From Planctomycetota bacterium (lineage in GTDB: Bacteria > Planctomycetota > Planctomycetia > Pirellulales > UBA1268): a stretch of DNA of 64,000 nucleotides. Below, in pieces: positions 28,776 through 38,663 of this stretch. The stretch is taken from positions 1-64,000 of the forward strand of contig JABAAH010000012.1 in the NCBI GenBank assembly GCA_014238855.1. Direction: 5' to 3'. The notes beneath the pieces are model-generated. The model ran no database searches. It was not told the origin of the DNA and saw only the letters and a program-made list of their open reading frames with translations. A program made the translations under genes and the position numbers. Every line of letters starts with the position of its first letter. Position 1 is the first letter of the stretch.

Positions 28776-31700
28776 AACTTAACCTCGCGAATGATCAGAT
28801 TCGTAATGGCATGATCGTTGAGGCGAGTGCTGGTACGGGAAAGACGTATGCCGTTGCTGCACTCGTGGCCCGGGAATTAGCTCTCCGTGATGACCTGCGG
28901 ATTGGCAATATTCTCATAACAACGTTCACCCGTAATGCGGCAATGGAGTTGCGGCATCGAATCCGACAGCGGCTCATTTCAACGGTAGCAGATCTACGGG
29001 GTGCAGGTTCTCATTCAGCTGACGCGGTTACTGATGTATTATTCGATATCGATGAGCCAGAACGACTGAAGCGAGCGTTCCGTCTCGAACGATCTTTGGT
29101 TGAATTCGACACAGCAACAATTTCAACAATTCACGGTGTCTGTAGTCGGGTGCTTAGGACAGCAGGTGTTGATCTTGAAACAGTAGTTGATGCTGAGGAA
29201 ACGAATCGTATTGTAAGCGAAGTTGTAAACGATGAGATTGTGAGCGCTGCTGCATCGGGACTACGTTGGGACGAGGTGACATTACGATCATGTTTGACAA
29301 CATTATTAAGTGACCCTTTTCTTGAAATGTGGTTTGATGAAAAAGAGATAACCGATCAATCTGTGATAGATCGTCTGCAGAACCTGAAGGAGTTGCTAGC
29401 CCAATGCGTACAGCGCGTTCACAATGTAATGGCAGCAACACCAGATTCAAATGATCTTTTGCGACGTGCATGTGACCTCGTAAAAGATCCACAATCTGTT
29501 GTAGTGAAAAGATTACGACAGCGTTTTTTAGTAGCGATTGTTGATGAGGCACAGGATACAGATCGCCTGCAGTGGGAGTTTTTTACACGGCTGTTTCCAG
29601 GCGATGATAAAAGATCATTAGTAAGTGTAGGCGATCCGAAGCAGGCTATTTATAGTTTTCGTGGTGCTGACGTGCAGGCGTACGTTAATTTTACGAAGAA
29701 AGGAAAAAATCATCGAACTCTTTCCACAAACTGGCGTTCCGATCAGCCTCTTGTGGAATGTCTCAATAAAGTATTTTCAGAAACAAGCTTTGGAGAAGGG
29801 ATCACATATAGCCACGTTACTGCTTCGAGTAATCACCAGACTTCATGTCTGGTAGGGGATGTAGAACCCCTCGAAATGATTCATGCAGGCGAGACAGACA
29901 GCCAACAATCACTCGTCGAGCCAGCTGTTAGAAAAGTCATTCACTTGTTGGATCAGGTGCAATTAAATCTTCCTCATGCGACGGCAGCACGTGCTTTGGT
30001 GCCCAGTGATATTTGCATTCTGACTCGCACCGGAAGTGTAAGTCGTATGATTGAGCGGCGACTTGCTCAAGTAGGTATTCCAGCGGTGAGTGGTGGTACA
30101 AGCAGTGTGATGACGGGCCGTATGGCATTTGACCTAAGGCTTCTTTTTGAGGCTATTGAGAAGCCTGCCAGCAATGGTCATATACGGAGGGCGGCCGCGA
30201 CATGTTTTTTTGGCTACGCTCTATCGGAGAGCGGTCTTCTCGATGATGCTGTAATGAATCAGGTGCAGGAAGAGCTTATGAAGCTCTCGGTTGTACTCGT
30301 GCGTCATGGTATTGCGGCTTTTGGCGTGGCGATTGAACAAGAAGTGTCCATGATGGAGCGTGTCGTTGCGGGTTCTGACGGTGAACGAAATCTCACAGAT
30401 TTCCTTCATATTCTTGAAGCACTTGATGCGATTGGCCCATCCGGAGGGTGTAGTCCCCAGCAGGCTGTCGAAACAATCGTTCGCCTGTCAAAGAAAGACC
30501 CAAGGCATGATCTTGTCAGTCGTCGCATTGAAAGTGATGCTGATGCAGTACGAGTACTCACAATGCATTCGGCGAAGGGTTTGCAGTTTCGATGCGTTAT
30601 TGTGGCGGATCTTTGGAAGCCAGCGATAAAAAATGTATATGCTAAATCCTATCCAACGATTTTTTATGATGATGATGGCAGACGTAAAGTAGATATAGGA
30701 TTTGCTGTTGAAAGAGTATCAATAACCGCACGCCAGCGACAGCATGAGGCAGAAGATCAGGAGGCAAAAAGACTTTTTTATGTAGCTGCGACACGTGCTG
30801 AACACTATTTAGGAATTCTGCTAGCTGATGGAAAAGTACCGAGTATTATCAACCAATCATTTTCATTTCCGGATGTATATGTTTACTCAAGTGATCTACC
30901 AGCACAACTTGAACGCAATCTGAAGACAGTGACATCTGCAAATGGTATGACCAATGCTGCTTTGCCGCCTGTAGTGCGTTCTTCACGAAGGATGTCCTTT
31001 AGTAGCATCATCGCTACTCGTAGTTATGAAGATATCTACCGACCAGAACGTGGTGGGTATGACGAGCACGCTATGCAAACTACGAGTCAACCATTGTTGT
31101 CTGAATCTGATGACACGGCAGGTCAGCAGGTCATAGATTTTCCAGCAGGTGTGGCTGTTGGTAGCACCATTCATCAAATATTCGAAGAGATAGACACGAC
31201 GATTATACCTCTTGAGGAAGAAATCCAACGAATTGTAAAAGATAAAATTTCAAACGGGAGACTTAGGCATTTTGGTGAAAACCTTAGCAAGATGGTGCAA
31301 GAAACACTGACAACACCACTTGGTGGGCCCTTTGGAAATGATCGTTTAGTAGATATCCCACCTTCACGCTGTATACCTGAGATGGGTTTTGAAATGGGGC
31401 TAGGGGGACAGCAAAAAAACATAAAAGTGTCTTCTGTAGGCAAAGTTCTTAAGGGCTGTTTGTCACCTCAGGACTCTCTCGCAAACTATGCTGAAATACT
31501 TTGTGGTCCAGCTTTTGAAATACCAATAGGGAGCCTTCTCACCGGATCAGTTGATGCGGTGCTCGGGCTACCGGACAGTCGATCGGATCATCCAAAATTG
31601 GCAATTTGTGACTACAAAAGCAATCGTTTGCATACGGCTGGAATGGAAAATCCTTTGCAAGCCTACGCACCAGAACGAATCGTTCAGGCGATGGAGATTC

Positions 31701-31951
31701 ATCATTACCCATTGCAGGCAATTCTTTACGGGACAGCTCTCTATAGAATGTTGAGATGGCGACTGCCCCAGGCAGATCCAAATCAATGTATTGTTGGTAT
31801 TGCCTATACATTTACACGTGGCATGAAAGGGGCAGGTACACCAATAGATAATGAAGGAAGAAGGTATGGTGTTTTTACTTGGAGGGCACCGGAAGGACTC
31901 TGGCAGGAACTCAGTGACCTGCTTGCTGGGAAACATGAGGCAACTCCATGA
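28772..31951 (+). CDS. recB: exodeoxyribonuclease V beta subunit RecB
   Basis: The 3'-5' SF1 helicase and nuclease of RecBCD. Helicase motifs in order: EASAGTGKT (Walker A, residues 17-25), IVDEAQDTD (about 258), VGDPKQAIYSFRGAD (about 287), LTMHSAKGLQFRCVIVADLW and VAATRAEHY. The C-terminal nuclease core is intact, with AICDYKSNRL near residue 945. At 1059 residues it is somewhat shorter than the ~1180 of enterobacterial RecB, the loss lying in the accessory regions. It is coupled to recC and recD by ATGA overlaps at both ends, which favours equal synthesis of the three subunits. Confidence 0.95.
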   Translation: MKLNLANDQIRNGMIVEASAGTGKTYAVAALVARELALRDDLRIGNILITTFTRNAAMELRHRIRQRLISTVADLRGAGSHSADAVTDVLFDIDEPERLKRAFRLERSLVEFDTATISTIHGVCSRVLRTAGVDLETVVDAEETNRIVSEVVNDEIVSAAASGLRWDEVTLRSCLTTLLSDPFLEMWFDEKEITDQSVIDRLQNLKELLAQCVQRVHNVMAATPDSNDLLRRACDLVKDPQSVVVKRLRQRFLVAIVDEAQDTDRLQWEFFTRLFPGDDKRSLVSVGDPKQAIYSFRGADVQAYVNFTKKGKNHRTLSTNWRSDQPLVECLNKVFSETSFGEGITYSHVTASSNHQTSCLVGDVEPLEMIHAGETDSQQSLVEPAVRKVIHLLDQVQLNLPHATAARALVPSDICILTRTGSVSRMIERRLAQVGIPAVSGGTSSVMTGRMAFDLRLLFEAIEKPASNGHIRRAAATCFFGYALSESGLLDDAVMNQVQEELMKLSVVLVRHGIAAFGVAIEQEVSMMERVVAGSDGERNLTDFLHILEALDAIGPSGGCSPQQAVETIVRLSKKDPRHDLVSRRIESDADAVRVLTMHSAKGLQFRCVIVADLWKPAIKNVYAKSYPTIFYDDDGRRKVDIGFAVERVSITARQRQHEAEDQEAKRLFYVAATRAEHYLGILLADGKVPSIINQSFSFPDVYVYSSDLPAQLERNLKTVTSANGMTNAALPPVVRSSRRMSFSSIIATRSYEDIYRPERGGYDEHAMQTTSQPLLSESDDTAGQQVIDFPAGVAVGSTIHQIFEEIDTTIIPLEEEIQRIVKDKISNGRLRHFGENLSKMVQETLTTPLGGPFGNDRLVDIPPSRCIPEMGFEMGLGGQQKNIKVSSVGKVLKGCLSPQDSLANYAEILCGPAFEIPIGSLLTGSVDAVLGLPDSRSDHPKLAICDYKSNRLHTAGMENPLQAYAPERIVQAMEIHHYPLQAILYGTALYRMLRWRLPQADPNQCIVGIAYTFTRGMKGAGTPIDNEGRRYGVFTWRAPEGLWQELSDLLAGKHEATP

Positions 31952-33681
31952 TGCCACCTCATGAATTGCAAGATTATAGAAAGTTCGGAGTTATCGGACG
32001 TGAAGATATCGCGGCAGCCACTGTGCTGGTCTCAATAGCCAACCGAGATTATGAAGAACAGCTAAGTCTTCTTGCCTGGGTAGGGTTTTGTCTCGCACTT
32101 CGGACCGTTCGAGACGGTCACACATGTGTTGATTTTGATAATATCAGAGAGTGGGCTGGTGGAATTGAAATAGGTGCCGCTAATGTACCGGACTGGCCAT
32201 TGCAGCCCGACATTTGGATCGATTCTTTACAGGCTGTCAAATCGCTTGTTGGGTGCTCTGAAGATCGACGACCGTTCGTCATTGATGGTCATCGACTGTA
32301 TCTTGCAAGAGCACTCTCGGAAGAGCAGGATATTGCATCGGTATTAATGCACGATTCATGCCGCCAAGTACGTGTTTTACTCGGTGGACCAGGCACTGGT
32401 AAAACAACAAAAATTGCTCAGGATTTAGTAGAGCGATTTTCTAATCTGAGTACAAAGGAATCTTGGCCGAGATTAGGCCTCGCTGCACCAACAGGTAAAG
32501 CGGCATCACGAATGACTGATGTGCTGCGGCACCGATGTTTAGAGGTCGGTGCTCCAGCGAGCGTCGTAGCTGCCGTAACAGCAGAACCAGCTCGTACGGT
32601 CCATAAGCTATTAGATTACAACCCATCTCGAGTACAACCATTTCGGTATCATGCCGGGAATCGCCTACCATACGATATGGTTATTGTTGATGAAGCATCG
32701 ATGCTATCAAGTTCGTTGATGTATCACCTGCTTACTGCTCTTGCAAATGATGCAGAAGTTATTCTTGTAGGTGATCCCGATCAGCTTGCCAGTGTTGATG
32801 CCGGAACAGTTTTAGGGGATATCGCTGGATTCCACTCAGACCGTTTTAAGAAACACCCACTTCACAAAAAAATTGCAGAATTGACGACTGTCCATCGTGC
32901 GAAAGATGCACCGGGTATCAAGGCTTTGTCAGAGTCAATTCGAGCAGGCGATGTCTCTCAAACACTAGCTGTTCTTGAGGCAGGTCATACAGACGTTCAA
33001 TGGATTGAATCGACAAATGGGCGCGCAGTGGAGGGACTGGTAGCCGAGATTGTTGATCATGCAGAGCATTTGCGAAGTGTTGCAGAACATGGTGATCTCG
33101 ATAACACACTAGCGATACAGCAGGAATTGCAAGTTCTTTGTGCACACCGAGAAGGGTTTTCAGGGGTGACGCAATGGAATGCTCGTGTCGAGACAAAACT
33201 TGGAATTACGCAGGCCATGCCTTGGTACATAGGGCAACCAATAATGATTACTCGAAATTGCCGGTCACTCGCACTTTTTAATGGTGATGTTGGAGTAATC
33301 GTAGCTTCATCCAGTAGGAACAATCATTTCGAGGCAATCTTTGGTCAACCTGGTCAACCTGTTCGGGTGCCAGTTTCAAGACTCGAGGATGTCGCAACGG
33401 TACACGCTCTTACGATTCATAAAAGTCAAGGTTCCGAGTATCAACATGCAGTTGTTGTCTTGCCAGAACATCACAGCCGTATTGTCACTCGTGAACTTGT
33501 ATATACAGCGGTGACACGAGCAATTAAAAAAGTAACACTTGTATGCCCTCGAAATGTACTCGAGGCTGCAATCAAAAAGCCTATTCGTCGCGCAACTGGT
33601 CTTGCAGAACGAATGACTTCATTGCGATATGAATCCAGAGTTACAATCGAAGCAAATCCGCTTGCTGTTCATGACAAGTAA
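31948..33681 (+). CDS. recD: exodeoxyribonuclease V alpha subunit RecD
   Basis: The 5'-3' SF1 helicase subunit of RecBCD, 577 residues (usual length about 600). Motifs: LGGPGTGKTTKIAQD (Walker A near residues 147-155), LAAPTGKAASRMTDVL, VIVDEASMLSSSLMYHLL (Walker B), VGDPDQLASVDAGTVL, LTIHKSQGSEYQHAVVVLP and ELVYTAVTRAIKKVTLVCP. ATG 31948 overlaps the recB stop by 4 bp. The last 41 bp overlap the 3' end of the convergent SbcC-like ATPase gene. The N-terminal part (about residues 1-130) is the RecB-binding domain. Confidence 0.95.
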   Translation: MMPPHELQDYRKFGVIGREDIAAATVLVSIANRDYEEQLSLLAWVGFCLALRTVRDGHTCVDFDNIREWAGGIEIGAANVPDWPLQPDIWIDSLQAVKSLVGCSEDRRPFVIDGHRLYLARALSEEQDIASVLMHDSCRQVRVLLGGPGTGKTTKIAQDLVERFSNLSTKESWPRLGLAAPTGKAASRMTDVLRHRCLEVGAPASVVAAVTAEPARTVHKLLDYNPSRVQPFRYHAGNRLPYDMVIVDEASMLSSSLMYHLLTALANDAEVILVGDPDQLASVDAGTVLGDIAGFHSDRFKKHPLHKKIAELTTVHRAKDAPGIKALSESIRAGDVSQTLAVLEAGHTDVQWIESTNGRAVEGLVAEIVDHAEHLRSVAEHGDLDNTLAIQQELQVLCAHREGFSGVTQWNARVETKLGITQAMPWYIGQPIMITRNCRSLALFNGDVGVIVASSSRNNHFEAIFGQPGQPVRVPVSRLEDVATVHALTIHKSQGSEYQHAVVVLPEHHSRIVTRELVYTAVTRAIKKVTLVCPRNVLEAAIKKPIRRATGLAERMTSLRYESRVTIEANPLAVHDK

Positions 33682-36046
33682 AAAAGATCACAGGATATCT
33701 TTTCGAAAATGATTTTAAAATCGAAATAGCCTCACCCAAACGTTCTTTGTCTAGGTGCACTAGTGGATCATCGAGCATGACAAAACCGCTTGCAGATTTC
33801 AGATATAACTCAGCAAGGGCTAGGCGGACGGCGAGCGCAAGGGCCCCACGTGCACCCTGTGAAAGTCTCTCTGGTGAGACTGTTATCGTACCGCGAGTGA
33901 TATGTGACGGAAGTGTATCAAGAAAACATAACTGTGAATCACTTGAAGAAATAGTTGAAAATATTTCTGAAACGCGTTCGTTAAATTCATCAAGAGAGGT
34001 GTTATCAATCGGAGCAATGCTAGTAAGCATTTCTTTGATTCGTTTATACGAGTTACCTTCATCAAGAACGTGATCAAATTGATTTTTTGCGTTTTCGGCT
34101 TCTTCTACAAGGTCTTCGCTACGACGGTCCCCTAGTTGGCCTTCAAGTCCTCCTCTTTGAGAGGCGAGTGTAGAACGCGGTTCACTATTTGTGTTCATTC
34201 GTTCCTGGGCAGAATCAAGAGAGTGTATAAACGCATCACTCGACGGAAAGTTCGAGGGGACGTGTGGTAACGTTGTAAGTGTGGTCTCCGTGGTGTGAAG
34301 ATCATGCTGAGCGGTAAGAAGCTTTTCTCCAAGTGCTTCAAGGTTTATATAAGATTTTTCCCACGATTGAATACGTTCTTGATGCGTTTCGAGAGATTGA
34401 TCACCTGTAGAAACTGCATGACGTACAGCCTCGAGTTCATGCTCTATGGTTGTACTATCCCGTGTTTTTCGGAGTCCTTCAATCTCTGCAAACCGCGTAT
34501 CCCATTCTGCCCGATTTTTTCCTCGGAGAAGTGCTCGGTACGTTTCTTGTTTTGATTCTGTGCGAAGCACAAGACTATTGTAGGAAGAAGCTTGTTCTTT
34601 TGCTTCAGCAACAGTTGAAACACCACAGCTTTCAAGCGTAAGACGTAAAGAAGTTCTTTTTTGGTGAAGATTTCGCAAGATTTCTTCGATATCTTGGCCA
34701 CCACTGTCCACAGTGATAATCAGCCCGGATGACTCAAATCGAATGCGGCCGGATGCTTTTCCAGTGACTGGAATTTCTTGAACATCACGCTGCTCTGGTG
34801 GTTCGTCAGAATGAGTGATCATGACCGATTGTGTAGAATTCGAGGTCATAGAGTACGTCAACGACTGGGCGGCAAGTACGTTCTCGAGGTGAGTGACTTC
34901 ATCATGAAGTGTTTCAATAGTGAAAAGTCTTGCTGGCTCCGGTGGGTGTTGTTTTTTCATGGCATCCTGAGTTTCCTGCAATTCTTTTTCTGCAGATTGA
35001 ATGGCATGGTAGTGGTTTAGGATATCATCGGCCTGTTCCCGTAAACGTGCTGTACGGAGTTCTTCATTAAGATTCTTTGACTGCACGACAAGAGTATCTC
35101 GCTGCGTTTTCCATGCATCTACTGTCGCGTGCGCTATGGGCCAAGCAGCAAATACTTTTTTGAGGAGTTCCCGCTCACTCGTGAGCCTGGATACTCGCTC
35201 CTCCATGACGCTTCGCTCAGATAATTGATCACGTAATGCCCCAAACGTAGAAAGAAATTCCTGGTCTTCTTTTACTTGTTCTTCGATTGTGATGAGTTGG
35301 GACGTAATAGCATCAATTTCTTTCTCAAGGCGAAGAATTGTTTTTTGTTCCGCAATCAAGACTTGCCATGTGTACCAAGCGCCGAGTATTTCCCCCACGC
35401 CCTGCTTCCATTCGTTGCCAACTGATTTTTCTTGCCCGTTCTGTCGAATTGGTCGCTGACGCTCGTCCTCCCAACGACTAAAATATTTTTTAATACGCTG
35501 ATCTAGTAATTCTTCGAATCTCCGTTGATCAATGTCACCCGCTGTCTCATTTCCTGTTTGAACAAGACTACGAATATCTCGAAGTTCTAATGAATTGGCC
35601 TTCAGTTTCGTTATCGTATTTTCTAATTCATCGTGGCCTGTGAAAAAGACATGGCGAAATGTCGCCTCGTTATGGCCGCAGAGCTTTTCAAGGATTCTTG
35701 CAATTGTTTCGGTGTCACTAAGAGCTGACCCATCGGGAGTCGTAAGGTGAGAAGTTGGCTGGGATCCCCATCGCTTTTTGAGCTGATAATGTTTGCCGTT
35801 ATCGTCGATGTCGATGGTGATGGCTGCGTAATCACCTGCTGGAAGAGGCAGCCATGGTGCAATGATGGTTCGAAGACGAGATGGAGTAAGGTCGGTTGGA
35901 GTGAAGAGGATATGAAATATTGCCTGCCGCAGTGTTGACTTACCAGTCTCATTTGGGCCACTTATGACAACAAGAGGATCAGAGAGGTCCCACGAAGTAT
36001 CATGAAATTTTCCAAATGGATGTAGCCGTATCGACGTTAACCTCAT
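33641..36046 (-). CDS. SbcC/YhaN-like AAA ATPase with coiled coils
   Basis: An SMC/Rad50-type ATPase of 801 residues that partners the phosphoesterase encoded just upstream. The N-terminus MRLTSIRLHPFGKFHDTSWD leads to Walker A GPNETGKST at residues 30-38, as in YhaN proteins. The middle is long charged heptad-rich coiled coil. The C-terminus carries an ABC signature RLSQGARGALALAVRLALAE and Walker B FVMLDDPLVHLD. It is shorter than SbcC (about 1050). The start overlaps the phosphoesterase stop by 4 bp (36043-36046). The stop TAA at 33641-33643 lies inside recD. Expected role: ATP-dependent opening and processing of DNA ends with its partner. Confidence 0.9.
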   Translation of the reverse strand: MRLTSIRLHPFGKFHDTSWDLSDPLVVISGPNETGKSTLRQAIFHILFTPTDLTPSRLRTIIAPWLPLPAGDYAAITIDIDDNGKHYQLKKRWGSQPTSHLTTPDGSALSDTETIARILEKLCGHNEATFRHVFFTGHDELENTITKLKANSLELRDIRSLVQTGNETAGDIDQRRFEELLDQRIKKYFSRWEDERQRPIRQNGQEKSVGNEWKQGVGEILGAWYTWQVLIAEQKTILRLEKEIDAITSQLITIEEQVKEDQEFLSTFGALRDQLSERSVMEERVSRLTSERELLKKVFAAWPIAHATVDAWKTQRDTLVVQSKNLNEELRTARLREQADDILNHYHAIQSAEKELQETQDAMKKQHPPEPARLFTIETLHDEVTHLENVLAAQSLTYSMTSNSTQSVMITHSDEPPEQRDVQEIPVTGKASGRIRFESSGLIITVDSGGQDIEEILRNLHQKRTSLRLTLESCGVSTVAEAKEQASSYNSLVLRTESKQETYRALLRGKNRAEWDTRFAEIEGLRKTRDSTTIEHELEAVRHAVSTGDQSLETHQERIQSWEKSYINLEALGEKLLTAQHDLHTTETTLTTLPHVPSNFPSSDAFIHSLDSAQERMNTNSEPRSTLASQRGGLEGQLGDRRSEDLVEEAENAKNQFDHVLDEGNSYKRIKEMLTSIAPIDNTSLDEFNERVSEIFSTISSSDSQLCFLDTLPSHITRGTITVSPERLSQGARGALALAVRLALAELYLKSASGFVMLDDPLVHLDKERLGEAISILKSFSKRYPVIFFTCHEQQADLLRL

Positions 36047-37170
36047 TCTTTTGAAATCTCCTTGATCAAATCATGAGCAAGTGCGACATCATTTGGATGA
36101 TCTTTGTCAGCTAAAAGGTTTGAAAGAAGTTGCTCAGCGAGTGTTCCCTGTGGGTAATGAGTTCCGATAATATCCTCATCAATTTTTCTCTTAACATTCA
36201 CGGTGAGAGAACAGGATTGAAACGCATCTTCAATTTCTCCTACCAATTGATTGAATGTAATTTGCTCATCACTTGAGAGTTGACCCGACAATTTCAAGTC
36301 AAGGATGACGTGATCTGGATCAAGGGCATTACAGGTCTGCTGGAGTTTGGAAATGTCATGCCCACTATGCAGATTTTGTTCAATTCGAATGAATTGTAAT
36401 CTTCCGGGATGTAATTGCTTGTATTGTTTTAGCCGCAATTCTTCAAAATCAAGAAGCCATGCTGAGCCGATGTGTCTGCAACGGACTGAGTCTGGCGTGT
36501 GTATTCCAGCCATAAAAAGTTGTGAGTCACATCCCAAAGAGGTTGTTGGGAAGGGAACATGGATATGTCCTAAGAGCCACGTAGTCAAACCAAGAGCTTC
36601 TAGATCTGGCATGGTCATCGTAAAATAACGATCATCAGCATCGAGGCCGAGTCCTTCGACGTTGCCATGGGCAATGCCGACGCGTAGAGCCGCGAGGTTA
36701 TGATCGACAGAGTGTATCCAACCTGTAACAGGCTCTTTCCCAGTCTTTGACGGGCAGGGGCAAGGGAAAAACTGCACAGTTTCCCCGCCGACGTCAAAGC
36801 TGACAGTAGCCGGAGTCACCAATAATTCGATATTTGAAAATTCTGAAGAGGCCTTGCGAAAACGTTTCCATACTTCAGTATCTTCCCCACTATAGAAATC
36901 ATGGTTGCCAGGAAGGACAAGGACGGAGTTTCCCGTGAAGTGGCGGAGCACATCAACGGTTCGTTCTATATATACATTTTTCACACGTGTTGAATCAAAA
37001 AGATCACCACTTATGACAAAAAAGTCAGCATGATTTTCATTTGCTTCGCGAATCAGACGTTCAAGAGCTGTAAAGCGTTCTTCGAGAAGTCGTTCTCGAG
37101 TCTTATCGTCATGCTGTCGAAACGGCATGCCAATATGATTGTCGGCGGTATGGACGATGCGGATCGGCAT
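36043..37170 (-). CDS. SbcD/YhaO-like DNA repair metallophosphoesterase
   Basis: A Mre11/SbcD-type calcineurin-like nuclease of 375 residues. All metal-binding motifs are visible: VHTADNHIG (DxH), FVISGDLFDS (GDxxD), VLPGNHDFYS (GNHD), RVGIAHGNVEG and TWLLGHIHVP (GHxH). The C-terminal third (KLQQTCNALDPDHVILDLKL onward) is the capping domain typical of this group. It is translationally coupled to the downstream ATPase gene and begins 38 bases after the dapL stop, so the three genes may share a transcript. Nuclease activity is inferred from the family. Confidence 0.92.
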   Translation of the reverse strand: MPIRIVHTADNHIGMPFRQHDDKTRERLLEERFTALERLIREANENHADFFVISGDLFDSTRVKNVYIERTVDVLRHFTGNSVLVLPGNHDFYSGEDTEVWKRFRKASSEFSNIELLVTPATVSFDVGGETVQFFPCPCPSKTGKEPVTGWIHSVDHNLAALRVGIAHGNVEGLGLDADDRYFTMTMPDLEALGLTTWLLGHIHVPFPTTSLGCDSQLFMAGIHTPDSVRCRHIGSAWLLDFEELRLKQYKQLHPGRLQFIRIEQNLHSGHDISKLQQTCNALDPDHVILDLKLSGQLSSDEQITFNQLVGEIEDAFQSCSLTVNVKRKIDEDIIGTHYPQGTLAEQLLSNLLADKDHPNDVALAHDLIKEISKE

Positions 37171-37208
37171 ACGTGCTCATCTTTTATAAGTACGGAAGTG
37201 TCGCGGCG

Positions 37209-38468
37209 TTAGAATTTTAGGTGTGCCTGTGATAGGCGGGTGTGAAGATCAGCCATAAGTTCATTTTCAGCAGTTTCATCATGAGCTTCATATGTCACCG
37301 AGAATCTGGTGAAAGATCCACAGTCATCCCAAGGGACTGTGGAGATCGAAAGTTCTTTGATTAAGAACTGACCTGCCTCAGAAGCATTTGCAAAAATTCG
37401 ATCGCCGGCAGCTTTTGGGCTTTTTGTATAGAGGAAATAGGTGCCCCCTGGCATCTCACACTCAAAGCCGACGCTCCGCAGAACACCAACAAGTTTTTCA
37501 AGTCGACGACGATATTTTTCCCGAACCTGATGGGGGATATGAGGGTCTCCAAGTGCAGCAGCAGCAGCCTTTTGGATCGCAATAAACTGACCAGAGTCAC
37601 AATTATCTTTTACATCTGCAAATGCCTGGACAATTTTTTCATGACCACAGACCCAGCCAAGCCGCCAGCCAATCATGTGGAAGCCTTTCGACATGGAATG
37701 AACCTCGACTCCAACATCTTTTGCACCTTCAATAGATAAGAAAGACAGAGGCGCTGTTTCGTAGGAAAGCATCATATGGGCAGCATCTTGAACAACAATA
37801 ATTCGATTCTTCTTCGCAAACTCAACAACTTTCTCATAAAACTCTACAGTTGCAGTTTTACCAGTTGGACTATTTGGATAGCAGAGGACGAGAATTTTAC
37901 TTCGAGAGAGAATGTCAGCTGGAATACCATCAAGATCAGGAAAGAAATTATTTTCAGGTAAAAGAGGAAGTTTATGGACTTCGCCTCCAAACCACTGTGT
38001 TGCAGTTCCAGCAACTGGGTAGCCCGGAACAGTCATGAGTGTGACATCGCCAGGGTTTATGAAAGCAGCAGGAAGCATTGCATAAGCAGTTTTCGATCCG
38101 ATGCAATGATTAATTTCTTTGTTCGGATCAAGAATAACTTGAAATTCTCGCTCCATGAAGGATGCTACTGCTTCTTTGAATTCTAAAATACCGTTGTCGG
38201 CGTAGCCACGATTTTCCGGCCGATCAATCTCCCGCCTCATGACATCTCGAACACCTTCTGGTGCCATTTCATCATTTTCACCAATACCAAAGTCAAGCAT
38301 TTTCCGTTCAGGATGTTCAGCGAGTGCTTGACGTTTCGCCCGTTTGATAAGTTCGAATTTGTAGACTTCGGTACCTTTTCCATATTCCGCTCCACCAATC
38401 CGTTCTGCAAATCGGTCTTGAAACCAAGGATCAGTTGTGGGCGTAGTGGTGGGCCTGGCAGTCGACAT
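37209..38468 (-). CDS. dapL: LL-diaminopimelate aminotransferase-like PLP enzyme
   Basis: A fold-type I aminotransferase of 419 residues that matches the DapL pattern, making LL-diaminopimelate for lysine and cell wall from tetrahydrodipicolinate in one step. Landmarks: MLDFGIGENDEMAPEGV, GYADNGILEFKEAVASFM, GSKTAYAMLPAAFINPGD, CYPNSPTGKTATVEFYE, VVQDAAHMMLSYE, and the PLP lysine in SMSKGFHMIGWRLGWVCG. The late Arg motif FTRFSVTYEA binds the carboxylate. DapL is the usual route in planctomycetes. A broader aspartate-type aminotransferase role cannot be excluded from sequence alone. It lies directly upstream of the SbcCD-like pair. Confidence 0.85.
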   Translation of the reverse strand: MSTARPTTTPTTDPWFQDRFAERIGGAEYGKGTEVYKFELIKRAKRQALAEHPERKMLDFGIGENDEMAPEGVRDVMRREIDRPENRGYADNGILEFKEAVASFMEREFQVILDPNKEINHCIGSKTAYAMLPAAFINPGDVTLMTVPGYPVAGTATQWFGGEVHKLPLLPENNFFPDLDGIPADILSRSKILVLCYPNSPTGKTATVEFYEKVVEFAKKNRIIVVQDAAHMMLSYETAPLSFLSIEGAKDVGVEVHSMSKGFHMIGWRLGWVCGHEKIVQAFADVKDNCDSGQFIAIQKAAAAALGDPHIPHQVREKYRRRLEKLVGVLRSVGFECEMPGGTYFLYTKSPKAAGDRIFANASEAGQFLIKELSISTVPWDDCGSFTRFSVTYEAHDETAENELMADLHTRLSQAHLKF

Positions 38469-38663
38469 AACAATCTTTCTGGTCAGAAGAGGAAATTACA
38501 TGTTCTGGTGTTTTGTGGAATTAGCATGTATTCGTACTCTCGAAGATAAAATTTTCGTACAATAAAGCCAAGCAGTATGCTTAGATTTCCTGCAAAGATA
38601 GGTTTCACTATCAAATGCCGGCAAATGCCGGTGGGGTATCATCAAGAGATACGAGGCCAAAAA

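Noticed and set aside
34444..34704. Open frames antisense to or shadowing the SbcC-like ATPase gene, and similar frames inside other long genes
   Set aside because: They lie wholly inside well-supported genes, lack ribosome-binding sites and have no recognisable protein features.
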